Shown here: positions 34,774-45,068 of the stretch, piece after piece
Position numbering within the stretch: position 1 is the stretch's first letter
Layout of the letters: each line of letters begins with the position of its first letter
Source of the DNA: Paracoccus salsus
Lineage (GTDB): Bacteria; Pseudomonadota; Alphaproteobacteria; Rhodobacterales; Rhodobacteraceae
NCBI RefSeq assembly: GCF_021556615.1
Contig: NZ_JAKGGD010000001.1
Span: forward strand, 62,001 to 126,000
DNA length: 64,000 bases
Direction of reading: 5' to 3'
Made by a program: the position numbers and the translations under genes
Notes under the pieces: model-generated
What the model was told of the DNA's origin: nothing
Seen by the model: the letters and a program-made list of their open reading frames with translations, nothing else
Database searches by the model: none

Positions 34774-34787
34774 TGAACGGTCGTTCA
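34774..34787. promoter_or_regulatory. TetR-type palindrome upstream of isovaleryl-CoA dehydrogenase
   Basis: TGAACGGTCGTTCA contains the perfect inverted arms TGAACG and CGTTCA around two bases. It lies 24-37 bp before the liuA ATG in the only AT-rich patch nearby (TTTATTGAACG...TTCATTTAATG), where the promoter should be. TetR-family regulators of acyl-CoA and branched-chain catabolism bind such sites. No regulator gene lies next to it. Confidence 0.6.
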
Positions 34788-35046
34788 TTTAATGCCTTTT
34801 AAGGCATCGCCGCTTCACCCGTCAAGCAAAGCCTGCGCCGGATCGCGGAACGCGTCAACATGGACCGCCTGCCCTTGTCCGAGGCGCGCATCCGCACATG
34901 CCGGATCTCGGCAACGCGCGCGTCCTGCGCCCGGCGTTGTCGATGATGGCCGGCCGTGGTGCCCTGGCCTTTCCGGCCGATTCGGTCAAACTGACCGCGC
35001 CCGGCAGGGTTACGGCGCAGAGTGTGGGCCGCGATCGGCTTTCGCG

Positions 35047-35829
35047 TCAGACAGAGATCGAACGGACGCGCACCGTCTGGATCCGAAGCTCGGCACCGCT
35101 CATGGTGGTCATGAAAGCCACGTCGGTCGCGTCGCGCCCGACCGCGATCAGCGCCATGGTATCGGCCTGGGCCATGCCGGTCGGATCGACAAGCCACCAG
35201 CCGCCCTGCAGATAGACCTCGACCACGGCGTGGAAATCGGGCGGCTGGACCGACGGGGCATAGGCGCTGGCGATCCGCGCCGGAATCTGGGCGGCGCGGC
35301 ACAGCGCGATCATGAGATGCGCATAGTCGCGGCAGACCCCCTGGCGTTCCAGGAACGTGTCGGCGGCGGTGGTGGCGGGGGTACTGACCCCCCAGACATA
35401 GTCCAGCCGGTCCTCGACCCAGTCGCGGATCGCGGCGACCTTGGCCCCGCCTTCCAGTTGCGCGAAATGGCGCTGGACGTAGGGCGTGAAGCGTTCCGCC
35501 TGGCAATAGCGCGAAGGCAGCAGATAGCGCAGCGCGTCGCCCGGCATATCGTCGATCTGGTCGGCCGACAGCCGCGCGAGATCGGGACAGCGGCGGGTTA
35601 CGGTAACCTCGGCGGAATACCGGCAGGACACGCGATTCGCGGAGCGCAGGATGATCCGCTCGCCGATGCCCTCCTCAGCGGGAACGCGGGCGAACCGATC
35701 GACCTGGCCGAAATCGATCGAGGTCCGGTGCAGTTCCTGCCCGCTGGCGCCGGCCGCCTCGAGCACCAGAAGCACGGGGCCAGGCTCGGCCAGCCCATAG
35801 TCCAGTTCGACATCGATGCTCATCCGCAT
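35047..35829 (-). CDS. Transglutaminase-like cysteine protease family protein
   Basis: The 260-residue protein has an N-terminal beta domain (YGLAEPGPVLLVLEA) and a transglutaminase core with the triad Cys 166 (RQGVCRDYAHLMIALCR), His 200 (DFHAVVEVYL) and Asp 215 (LVDPTG). The family contains proteases and amide-transferring enzymes of bacteria with unknown targets. No signal peptide is seen. The start at 35829 or 35823 gives the usual N terminus. It is on its own, downstream of a long hairpin. Confidence 0.88.
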   Translation of the reverse strand: MRMSIDVELDYGLAEPGPVLLVLEAAGASGQELHRTSIDFGQVDRFARVPAEEGIGERIILRSANRVSCRYSAEVTVTRRCPDLARLSADQIDDMPGDALRYLLPSRYCQAERFTPYVQRHFAQLEGGAKVAAIRDWVEDRLDYVWGVSTPATTAADTFLERQGVCRDYAHLMIALCRAAQIPARIASAYAPSVQPPDFHAVVEVYLQGGWWLVDPTGMAQADTMALIAVGRDATDVAFMTTMSGAELRIQTVRVRSISV

Positions 35830-35930
35830 GACTGACCCCTGCTTGTGCGAGAACAGATCGGCTGATCGCAGAGGAAGGCGGGCCATGCAACCGGCAACTG
35901 GCCCGTGACCTGCTCACCCGTCAGGGACGA

Positions 35931-35965
35931 AGCCCTGCCGCCCCCATCGAAGGGGCGGCAGGGCT
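35931..35965. terminator. Perfect 14-bp hairpin after the isomerase gene
   Basis: AGCCCTGCCGCCCC, loop CATCGAA, GGGGCGGCAGGGCT is a perfect 14-bp stem located about 40 bp past the stop of the YihS-like gene (minus strand). There is no T run (TTCGTCCC follows on that strand), so it may be a Rho-assisted or RNA-end-protecting structure. Confidence 0.6.
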
Positions 35966-36004
35966 GCGACGGGCGTCGCCCGCCGCGCCGCACGACCGTC
36001 AGCG

Positions 36005-37267
36005 TCACGGCTTCGCCGGCGCCAGGGGCGCCCCCACCACCAGCGCCGCAGCCATGCGCGACAGACCCGGCGCAAGCGCAAGGAGATCGGCCTGCAGCGC
36101 ATGATAGATGTCGGGCTTGCCCGAGAACTGGCTGGACCCCGGCTGCCTGCCCCGCCTCGCCTCCGGGAACCAACCGCCCGCCTGATGGTCGATCAGGTGC
36201 CTGTCGGCATGGACCCAGAGGCGCCGATACCATGTCTCGTCCCCGGCCTGCCGCGACAGCTTGATCAGCGCGGCGAGGGCGCCGATGGCCTCGGTCACCG
36301 GCCACCAGTAGCGCGCAGCGTTGTCGATGCCGCCATCGGGATTCAGCGTATAGGCCAGACCGCCATCGCCGGCACTCCAGGCATCGGACAGAGCGGTTTC
36401 GACCAACTGCCGGGCCTGCACCGGCGCGCCCCCCCCGGGCCGGCCGGCAAGATCCCACCATTGCAGCAACAGCCGCGCCATCTCGAAGGAATGGCCGGGC
36501 GTGGTCCCGGCAGGCCGGAACATCGGATTTCCCGCATAGGCGTGATCCGGGCGCCAGTCGCCGGTGTAGTGTTCAGGAATTCGCCAGCCATGCGCAGAGG
36601 CCTGGCCGGCGATGAAGAACGCGAGGATTCGCCCCGCGCGCGACAGGTATTCGGCCTCGCCGGTGGCCTCGTGCGCGGCGAGCAGCGCCTCGACACCGTG
36701 CATGTTGGCATTCATGCCCCGATAGGTCGAGAATGGCTGCCAGTCGCGCGTGAACTCGTCCCGCAAAAGCCCGCGCGCCTCATCCCAGTAATACTGGTCC
36801 AGCACTCCGGCGATGTCTGTCAGCAGGCGATCGGCATCGGGATGCCCGGCCTGCCTTGCGGTGGCGGCCGCAAGCATCACGAAGACATGGCCATAGGCCA
36901 GCTTGGTGCCGTCGGCGACCGCAGCGCCATCCAGAGACCAGACATAGCCGCCATGCCGTGGGTCCCGGTGACGGCGCCACAGATAATCCATCCCCTGATC
37001 GATGATGCCGGCGCCGTCGGGCCGGCCCGCCATTCGCGCCAGCGCATAGGAATGGACCAGGCGCGTCGTCGTGTGCAGTTCCTGAACCCCGGAAGGCAGC
37101 GGATTTCCGGCCGCATCCAGCGTATGGAAACCGCCACGGGCGCGCGGGCTGGCATCGAAGAAGTCCAGCGCGCGGTGGGCGTCGCGGATCAGGAAGGCGC
37201 GATGCGCCGGGTCGTCCATCCAGATGCCGGCGGCGTCGCGCCTGCCGGGTCCCTCGGTCCTGTTCAT
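36005..37267 (-). CDS. AGE family sugar isomerase/epimerase, YihS-like
   Basis: The 420-residue (alpha/alpha)6-barrel protein resembles N-acylglucosamine 2-epimerase and especially the aldose-ketose isomerase YihS: TRLVHSYALARMAG (about 64-77), GMNANMHGVEALLAAHEATG (about 187-206), RIPEHYTGDWRPDH (about 229-242), TTPGHSFEMARLLLQW (about 254-269) and GKPDIYHALQ (about 386-395). The His residues in MHGVE, PEHY and PGHS are the likely catalytic/binding set. It probably interconverts mannose/fructose-type or sulfoquinovose-type sugars; the exact substrate is open. It starts 7 bp after the tex stop. Confidence 0.87.
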   Translation of the reverse strand: MNRTEGPGRRDAAGIWMDDPAHRAFLIRDAHRALDFFDASPRARGGFHTLDAAGNPLPSGVQELHTTTRLVHSYALARMAGRPDGAGIIDQGMDYLWRRHRDPRHGGYVWSLDGAAVADGTKLAYGHVFVMLAAATARQAGHPDADRLLTDIAGVLDQYYWDEARGLLRDEFTRDWQPFSTYRGMNANMHGVEALLAAHEATGEAEYLSRAGRILAFFIAGQASAHGWRIPEHYTGDWRPDHAYAGNPMFRPAGTTPGHSFEMARLLLQWWDLAGRPGGGAPVQARQLVETALSDAWSAGDGGLAYTLNPDGGIDNAARYWWPVTEAIGALAALIKLSRQAGDETWYRRLWVHADRHLIDHQAGGWFPEARRGRQPGSSQFSGKPDIYHALQADLLALAPGLSRMAAALVVGAPLAPAKP

Positions 37268-37274
37268 ATCGCCT

Positions 37275-39638
37275 TCACCGCTTGCGCATCGCATCCAACA
37301 GGGCGGCGCCGAACGCCCCCTGCCCGGGGTCCCCGGCGCCGGTCCGGCCACCATTCTGGCCGCCGTTCTGGCCACCGTTCCGGACCGGCGATGCAGATTT
37401 CGCGCCCTTTGGCCCGACCTTTCCGCCCGCTCCGGCGCCCGCTCCGGCGCGTGCGGGATGGTCGGTCTGCCCCCCGCCATCCTTGCGCATCGAAAGCCCG
37501 ATACGCTTGCGCGGGATGTCCACCTCGGTCACCCGAACCTTGACGACATCGCCGACCTTCACGACCTCGGTCGGGTCTTTCACGAAACGGTCGGCCAACT
37601 GGCTGATATGCACCAGGCCGTCCTGATGCACGCCGATATCGACGAAGGCGCCGAAGGCCGCCACATTCGTCACGGTACCTTCCAGCGACATGCCGGGCTT
37701 GAGATCCCGGATGTCCTCTATTCCGTCCGCGAAGGCGGCCGTCACGAAACCCGGGCGCGGATCACGGCCGGGTTTTTCCAGTTCGGACAGGATATCGCGG
37801 ATCGTCGGAAGGCCGAAATCGTCACCCACGAACTGCTCGGCCCGGATCCCCCTCAGCGCGGTCCCGTCGCCCATGATCGCCCTGAGATCGCGACCGCAAG
37901 CCTGCACGATCCGGCGCGCGACCTTGTAGGCCTCGGGGTGGACGGATGTGGCGTCCAGCGGTTCGTCGCCGTCACGGATCCGCAGGAAGCCCGCACATTG
38001 CAGGAAAGCGCGCGGACCAAGGCCGGTCACCTTCTTCAGCGCGGCGCGCGACCGGAACGCGCCTTCGGCGTCCCGGTGGGTGACGATGCTCTGCGCCAGC
38101 GAAGGCCCCAGCCCCGCAACATGGGACAGCAGCGGCGCCGAGGCGGTGTTCAGATCAACGCCGACCGCGTTGACCGCATCCTCGACCACCGCTTCAAGCG
38201 TTCTGGCAAGCTGGCGCTGGTCCACATCGTGCTGGTACTGGCCCACGCCGATCGATTCGGGCGGGACCTTCACCAGTTCGGCCAGCGGATCCTGAAGGCG
38301 CCGGGCGATCGACACCGCGCCGCGCAGCGACACGTCAAGGTCGGGAAACTCCCGGGCGGCCAGTTCCGATGCGGAATAGACCGACGCCCCGGCTTCGGAC
38401 ACGACGACCCTTGTGGGCGTCCTTGCGCCCTTGGGCAGCCGCTTCAGCATGTCGGCCACCAGCCGTTCGGTTTCCCGGCTGGCGGTGCCGTTGCCGATGG
38501 CGATCAGGCCGGCGCCATGTTTCGCGATCAGCGCCTTCAGTGTGGCCTCGGACCCGCGCAGATCGTTCTTGGGCTGAAACGGATAGATGGTCGCGGTATC
38601 GACCAACTTGCCCGTCGCGTCGATCACCGCAACCTTGACGCCTGTGCGGATGCCGGGGTCCAGACCGATCGTCGTCTTCGCCCCCGCCGGGGCGGCCAGC
38701 AACAGATCCCTGAGGTTGCGCGCGAAAACGCGGATCGCCTCGTCATGGGCGCGTTTGCGCAGCTCGGACAGCAGGTCGACATACATCGTGTTCGACAGCC
38801 GCACCCGCCATGTCCAGCCCGCCACCTGCCGCAGCCACCGATCGCCGGGCTGATCGCCCAGCCGACCGATCGCCTGAACCACGATGCCCTCGGCTCGCGC
38901 GGCGCCGGTTTCGGGATCGGGCGAGATGTCGATGGTCACGACCTCTTCCCTGGCGGCCCGCAGGATCGCCAGCGCCCGATGCGAAGGGATGCTTGCCCAT
39001 TTCTCGCGATGGTCGAAATAGTCGCTGAACTTTGCGCCGGCCTCGTGCCGGCCCGCGATCACCCTTGCCGCGATGAAAGCCTCGGCGCGCATGAAGTCGC
39101 GCAACGCGCCCAGCAGCCCGGCCTTCTCGGAAAGCTGCTCGACCAGGATGTCGCGGGCGCCATCCAGCGCGGTCTTCACGTCGGGAACGGCCTCGGTCAG
39201 ATAGGCCTGCGCCAGCGTCGCGGGATCGGCGGCGCGATCGTCCTGGATCGCGCGCAGCAGCGGCTCCAGCCCGCGCTCGCGCGCGATCATGGCCTTGGTG
39301 CGGCGCTTGGGCTTGAACGGCAGGTAGATATCCTCAAGCGCCGCCTTGGTTTCGGCCGCGTCAATGGCGCGCGCCAGATCGTCGGTCAGCTTGTCCTGAT
39401 CGCGGATCGAGCCCAGGATGGCGGCTCGGCGGGCCTCCATCTCGCGCAGATAGGTCAGCCGGTCGGCCAATGTCCGCAATTGCGTGTCGTCAAGCCCGCC
39501 CGTCGCCTCCTTGCGATATCGAGCCACGAAGGGAACCGTCGCGCCGCCATCCAGCAGCGCGGTCGTGGCGGTGACCTGCGCGGGGCTGGCGCTGATTTCG
39601 GTCGCGATGATGCGGGCGATGCGGGCGGCTGCGTCCAT
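37275..39638 (-). CDS. tex: Tex family RNA-binding transcription accessory protein
   Basis: The 787-residue protein is full length: N-terminal Tex region with ATVPFVARYRKEATGGLDD (about 33-51), the YqgF/RNase-H-like domain (LDPGIRTGVKVAVIDATGKL), helix-hairpin-helix motifs (VDLNTASAPLLSHVAGLG; LKKVTGLGPRAFLQCAGFLR) and an S1 RNA-binding domain (VTNVAAFGAFVDIGVHQDGL). The C-terminal tail of about 60 residues is low complexity, with Gly/Ala and NGG(Q) repeats. Tex binds RNA and supports transcription. It leads an operon with the YihS-like gene. Confidence 0.95.
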   Translation of the reverse strand: MDAAARIARIIATEISASPAQVTATTALLDGGATVPFVARYRKEATGGLDDTQLRTLADRLTYLREMEARRAAILGSIRDQDKLTDDLARAIDAAETKAALEDIYLPFKPKRRTKAMIARERGLEPLLRAIQDDRAADPATLAQAYLTEAVPDVKTALDGARDILVEQLSEKAGLLGALRDFMRAEAFIAARVIAGRHEAGAKFSDYFDHREKWASIPSHRALAILRAAREEVVTIDISPDPETGAARAEGIVVQAIGRLGDQPGDRWLRQVAGWTWRVRLSNTMYVDLLSELRKRAHDEAIRVFARNLRDLLLAAPAGAKTTIGLDPGIRTGVKVAVIDATGKLVDTATIYPFQPKNDLRGSEATLKALIAKHGAGLIAIGNGTASRETERLVADMLKRLPKGARTPTRVVVSEAGASVYSASELAAREFPDLDVSLRGAVSIARRLQDPLAELVKVPPESIGVGQYQHDVDQRQLARTLEAVVEDAVNAVGVDLNTASAPLLSHVAGLGPSLAQSIVTHRDAEGAFRSRAALKKVTGLGPRAFLQCAGFLRIRDGDEPLDATSVHPEAYKVARRIVQACGRDLRAIMGDGTALRGIRAEQFVGDDFGLPTIRDILSELEKPGRDPRPGFVTAAFADGIEDIRDLKPGMSLEGTVTNVAAFGAFVDIGVHQDGLVHISQLADRFVKDPTEVVKVGDVVKVRVTEVDIPRKRIGLSMRKDGGGQTDHPARAGAGAGAGGKVGPKGAKSASPVRNGGQNGGQNGGRTGAGDPGQGAFGAALLDAMRKR
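37352..37385 (-). repeat. Short tandem repeat in the tex C-terminal tail
   Basis: TTCTGGCCGCCG, TTCTGGCCACCG and a related TTCCGGACC unit lie next to each other on the plus strand, encoding the NGGQNGGQNGG tail of Tex on the minus strand. Copy number could vary between strains because each 12-bp unit keeps the frame. Confidence 0.55.
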
Positions 39639-39698
39639 GCGGTCCTCTCGGGTGTCGGGATCGCAGTTCTAGCCTCGCCCGGCTCTCGCGCCAAGCGG

Positions 39699-42218
39699 TC
39701 AGTCGACCGCCAGTTCCGGCAGCCGCGAGACCTCTTCGGCGATCGCCCTTGCCGAGACGCTGTCGCGCACCGCCTGGCGCAGCACGCCCGAGCGTTTCAG
39801 CGCCCTGCGGAAATCGGACTCGTCCAGCACCAGCAGGCTGGTCGGTGTGATCGCCGTCACCTCGACCCGGCGCGGCTTCCTGGTCAGGACTCCGATCTGG
39901 CCGAACATCTCGCCCCGTCCAAGCCGCGTCGTCTGGCCGGCGACCTCCTGCTCGACCGCGCCCGAGGCCACGAAGAACACCCGGCGCGACTGGCTGTCCT
40001 TGCGGACGATCACGCGGCCCGCGTTGACATAGCGGGTCCGCAACGCGCGTGCCAGCCGGCGAAGTTCGACCGCCTCGAGATCCGCAAACAGCGGAAACTG
40101 GCGGACCAGTTCTTCCTTGCGGAGGGCAAGATCGAGACGCGGACGACCCTCGGCCTCGTGCCGCCGGCGCCTGATGTCGGCCATCAGCGACGTGTACAGT
40201 TCCGCCCCAATCAACCCGTCCTCGCGCATGGCATTGTATTCGCGTTCCTCCAGCCGCAATGCCGTGCGGCGGATGAAGCGGCGCTCCAGCTTTTCGGCAT
40301 AGCCGGGATATTGCAGCCGCAACCCCTGCAATGCGGATTCAACCGCCTCCTGCCGCCGGGTCAGCAATTCGTGCAGCAGGTCGCCGACGCGGCGCCCGTG
40401 AATTCGCCGGATCCTGCTGTCCAGAAAGCCATGCAGGTCGCGCAAGATGAGTCTCTTGGCCAGCAGAACCTCGAACCGGTCCGCGGTCATGCGCGCCAGC
40501 GGGCCCGCGATTCTGAGCCGGTTGCGCAGGAAGGACGCCAGCCGGAACGCCGGGCCATAGCGCAAGCCGCGCCGCGCCATGCGCTGATAAGGGGTGCGCC
40601 CGCCCGTGCGCGCGGCCTCGATCAGCCGATCGGCGTCGGTCAGCATGGTTTCGGACAGGCGCGCGCTGATCGCCCGCTCGCGAAAACGCTGGAGGATGGT
40701 CTCGCGCTCGTGCCCGGCCAGCGCGATCAGCCCCAGCGTGATCCGGTCACGGTCGAGAATCTGGGTATTGTCCTCGGCCTCGGCCCGTTCGACCGCCTGG
40801 TCCAGCCGTTCCGCGAAACGCTTTGCCTCGGACCTGACAGTGTCGCGCGTCAACTCGTAGCTTTCGGCGTTGTTGGCGACCTCCTCGCGGACCGTCTGCA
40901 AGGCGACCGCGACGACCTGGTTGGACAGCGCCTCGTCCAGCGGCGACAGCTTGTCCAGCCCCAGCCGGCCGATCAGCCAGCGCAGCGTGGTGCCCTGCAC
41001 GATCAGCGTGAACAGCGTGAAACCTGTCGCCAGGATGCCGACAAGCCGCTTGGTTTCGGCCGGGACACTCAGGCTTTCGGTCACCGCCAGCGCCAGCGCC
41101 AGTGTCACCGCGCCACGCAGCCCTCCCCACAGGATCGCGACGCGATAGGGGTTCTCGACGGCCGGGGACAGCTTCAGCAGCGACAGGACCGGCATCAGGG
41201 CGAACAGGACGACCGCGCGCGCGAATGTCGCCGCCAGGATCAACACCAGGATCAGCGCAAGATCCCCCGGCCGCACCTCGCCCAGCAGCCGCGGGATCAG
41301 CAGTGCCGCAAGGATGAAGATCAGCGCTCCCGCCCAGTGCGCCAGCAGGTCCCAGACCTCGCGCAGATTGGCCCAGAACGCCGGTGACAGCCGAGCCGGC
41401 CCCATCAGGTTCAGCGTCAGGCCGGCGCCCACCACGCCGATCACCCCCGAGGCGCCCAGCAGCTGTTCGGTCCCGATATAGGCCAGATAGGGCACCGCGA
41501 CCGACACCGAGACCTGCGCCAGCTCGTAGCGTGCAAACCACTGCATCAGCAGCAGCGCCGCCCGCGCGGTCAGCCAGCCCCCAAGCCCGCCACCGGCCAG
41601 CAGCCAGGGGAACCCGCCGATCGCTTCGCCGAAGCTGGGATCGGGGACGCCCAGCATCACAAATCCCATGAACAGCCCGAACAGCGCGATCGCCGCGGCG
41701 TCGTTCAACAGGCTCTCGCCCTCGATGATCCGGGCGAGGCGCCGCGGCGCGGACAGGGACCGGAAGATGCCCACCACCGCCGAGGGATCCGTGGTCGAGA
41801 CAATCGACCCGATCAGCAGGCAGACCACCAGCGGCAGCCCGCTGACCCAGGCCAGCGCATAGCCGATGGTCAGCGTGGCCACGATCACGGCGACCACGGC
41901 AAGGACCAGGATCGGCACCCAGTCATCGGCCATCCGCCGGACATTCATCCCCAGCGTGGCCTGAAAGATCAGGGTCGGCAGGAACACGTAGAGGAACACG
42001 TTGGACCGGATCGGCAGGGCAAGGATCGATTCGGCCACCGGATTCAGTGCGTCGGTCAGATCGGTGCGCAGGAAGAAGGTCGCCCCGGCCCCGATCATGA
42101 TGCCCAGCAACGCCAGAATCACGCTGTAGGGCAGCGACAGCCGTGCCGCCAACGGCTCGGCCATGCCGATCAGCAGGAACAGCAACGCGACGATGGTGGT
42201 GAGCAGAGCGATGTCCAT
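39699..42218 (-). CDS. CPA1 Na+(K+)/H+ antiporter with C-terminal cyclic-nucleotide-binding domain
   Basis: The 839-residue protein has about twelve membrane helices in the first ~415 residues, with the CPA1 motifs FLPTLIFQATLGMN (about 79-92), SIVSTTDPSAVVGIF (about 138-152), IIEGESLLNDAAAIALFGLF (about 164-183) and AILWGGLRGAVTLALALAV (about 353-371). A long cytoplasmic helical region follows, and the last ~130 residues form a cNMP-binding (CAP effector-like) domain: GRVIVRKDSQSRRVFFVASG, GRGEMFGQIGVLT. This is the layout of the plant SOS1 exchanger. It exports Na+ in exchange for protons, possibly under cyclic-nucleotide control, which suits a salt-adapted organism. Confidence 0.93.
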   Translation of the reverse strand: MDIALLTTIVALLFLLIGMAEPLAARLSLPYSVILALLGIMIGAGATFFLRTDLTDALNPVAESILALPIRSNVFLYVFLPTLIFQATLGMNVRRMADDWVPILVLAVVAVIVATLTIGYALAWVSGLPLVVCLLIGSIVSTTDPSAVVGIFRSLSAPRRLARIIEGESLLNDAAAIALFGLFMGFVMLGVPDPSFGEAIGGFPWLLAGGGLGGWLTARAALLLMQWFARYELAQVSVSVAVPYLAYIGTEQLLGASGVIGVVGAGLTLNLMGPARLSPAFWANLREVWDLLAHWAGALIFILAALLIPRLLGEVRPGDLALILVLILAATFARAVVLFALMPVLSLLKLSPAVENPYRVAILWGGLRGAVTLALALAVTESLSVPAETKRLVGILATGFTLFTLIVQGTTLRWLIGRLGLDKLSPLDEALSNQVVAVALQTVREEVANNAESYELTRDTVRSEAKRFAERLDQAVERAEAEDNTQILDRDRITLGLIALAGHERETILQRFRERAISARLSETMLTDADRLIEAARTGGRTPYQRMARRGLRYGPAFRLASFLRNRLRIAGPLARMTADRFEVLLAKRLILRDLHGFLDSRIRRIHGRRVGDLLHELLTRRQEAVESALQGLRLQYPGYAEKLERRFIRRTALRLEEREYNAMREDGLIGAELYTSLMADIRRRRHEAEGRPRLDLALRKEELVRQFPLFADLEAVELRRLARALRTRYVNAGRVIVRKDSQSRRVFFVASGAVEQEVAGQTTRLGRGEMFGQIGVLTRKPRRVEVTAITPTSLLVLDESDFRRALKRSGVLRQAVRDSVSARAIAEEVSRLPELAVD

Positions 42219-42635
42219 GGCCCTGCGATACGCAATAATTCGAGCCCGGGGAATATGCCGGTGGCCAATCCGGCTACGCTTTCTCGTGAAGCGGGCGCCA
42301 AGGCGCGCGGCCGACGGTCCGCGCTGTTGCGGATGCTGCTTCCGCGGATGTTGTGTCGGTTGCGGCCGGTGGACGGGTTCTTGACCCCGTCCGCACCCCG
42401 TTGCGTGGCCCGGAACACATTGTCACGTGCATCTTGCGGCGACGCGCTGACGGCCGAATCGTCGCCGAAGGCGTTGATCCCGGGCAGAGCCTTTCTGCCG
42501 ACCGCCCACGGCTCGATGTCCGGGCGGTTGACGTCGCCCGGGTTGATGGCGCGGCCCAAAGAGCACCGCCGGGACGGAAAACGGCGCGCGCAGGACGGCC
42601 TGCGCGCGCCAACGGCATGCCTCACCGGTCGGATT
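42219..42635. other. Intergenic region, 417 bp
   Basis: No gene is visible. Its right end contains a strong hairpin terminator for the small periplasmic gene (see separate entry). The left end, next to the antiporter start, contains a small AT-rich patch (CGCAATAATTCG) that may be its promoter. Confidence 0.45.
42583..42610 (-). terminator. Intrinsic terminator of the small periplasmic gene
   Basis: GGCGCGCGCAGG, loop ACGG, CCTGCGCGCGCC is a perfect 12-bp stem. On the minus strand it is followed by GTTTTCCG. It lies 26 bp downstream of the stop codon at 42636. Confidence 0.75.
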
Positions 42636-42896
42636 CTAACGATCGCCGCGGCTCGGCGGATCGATCCGGCCGCTGGAAGGAAAGACGGTGATCGAAATCA
42701 CGTCGTCGGCCTTCAGCCCTAGCCGCGCAAGTGCCGCGCCGTTGTGGATACTGCCCGCAGCGACGGACTTCTCCATGACGTCATGGACGACGGACTTGTA
42801 GGTATCGGGACGCTCGTGCTGGTAATAGGCGGCAGCGGGCAAGGCGGTGGCCAGCGTCAGCGCAAGCGCAGTCAAAGTCGAAAAATTCGAGATCAT
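42636..42896 (-). CDS. Small secreted protein of unknown function
   Basis: The 86-residue product begins with a signal peptide (SNFSTLTALALTLATALPAA). The mature part is short: YYQHERPDTYKSVVHDVMEK then SVAAGSIHNGAALARLGL, and ends with KADDVISITVFPSSGRIDPP. It reads like a small periplasmic stress-type protein, but I do not recognise the family. The start at 42896 has AAGGA upstream; 42917 is an alternative. It is followed by an intrinsic terminator and is monocistronic. Confidence 0.65.
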   Translation of the reverse strand: MISNFSTLTALALTLATALPAAAYYQHERPDTYKSVVHDVMEKSVAAGSIHNGAALARLGLKADDVISITVFPSSGRIDPPSRGDR

Positions 42897-43033
42897 GGTC
42901 GCATCCTTTTGATTCATAATCAGACCTTCAAGGGGTCCTGATTGCGGATACGGATCGGAAGCGGCGTTCATTACACCGATCGCGGCGTCGTGACGGGGTG
43001 AGAGGTTTTCGTGTCGCCGGCCGCATCGACGTG

Positions 43034-43060
43034 AAAAAGGGCGCCGGATGGCGCCCTTTC
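43034..43060 (-). terminator. Intrinsic terminator of glnBA
   Basis: AAAGGGCGCC (43036-43045), loop GGAT, GGCGCCCTTT (43050-43059) form a perfect 10-bp stem. On the minus strand it is followed by TTTTTCAC, a typical intrinsic terminator. It lies 30 bp beyond the glnA stop. Confidence 0.85.
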
Positions 43061-43088
43061 GATCTGGTGGACCCAGTCCCCCGAAGGA

Positions 43089-44495
<1,407 letters not shown>

Positions 44496-44574
44496 CTCTT
44501 CCCTTTCTTCGTAAATGCTGCCCGGCTGCTGCGGCTGCCGGGCGCGGAAGTTTCTCGATTGATTCCGGCGCCGG

Positions 44575-44961
<387 letters not shown>

Positions 44962-45068
44962 TCATGGGCGGGGTAAATGAAGCACGCGGCGGATCGGGCA
45001 ACCAGCCCCGCCTGCTGCAGGATTATGCACAAGTTTCGCCCATGTTGACCAATAATCAGGCATAACTC

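Noticed and set aside
37224..41387. A 1387-codon open frame on the plus strand
   Set aside because: It runs antisense through the isomerase, tex and antiporter genes, which have clear family motifs. Long antisense frames are common at this GC content because third positions rarely make stops. It has no domain I recognise and is rich in Arg, Gln and His.
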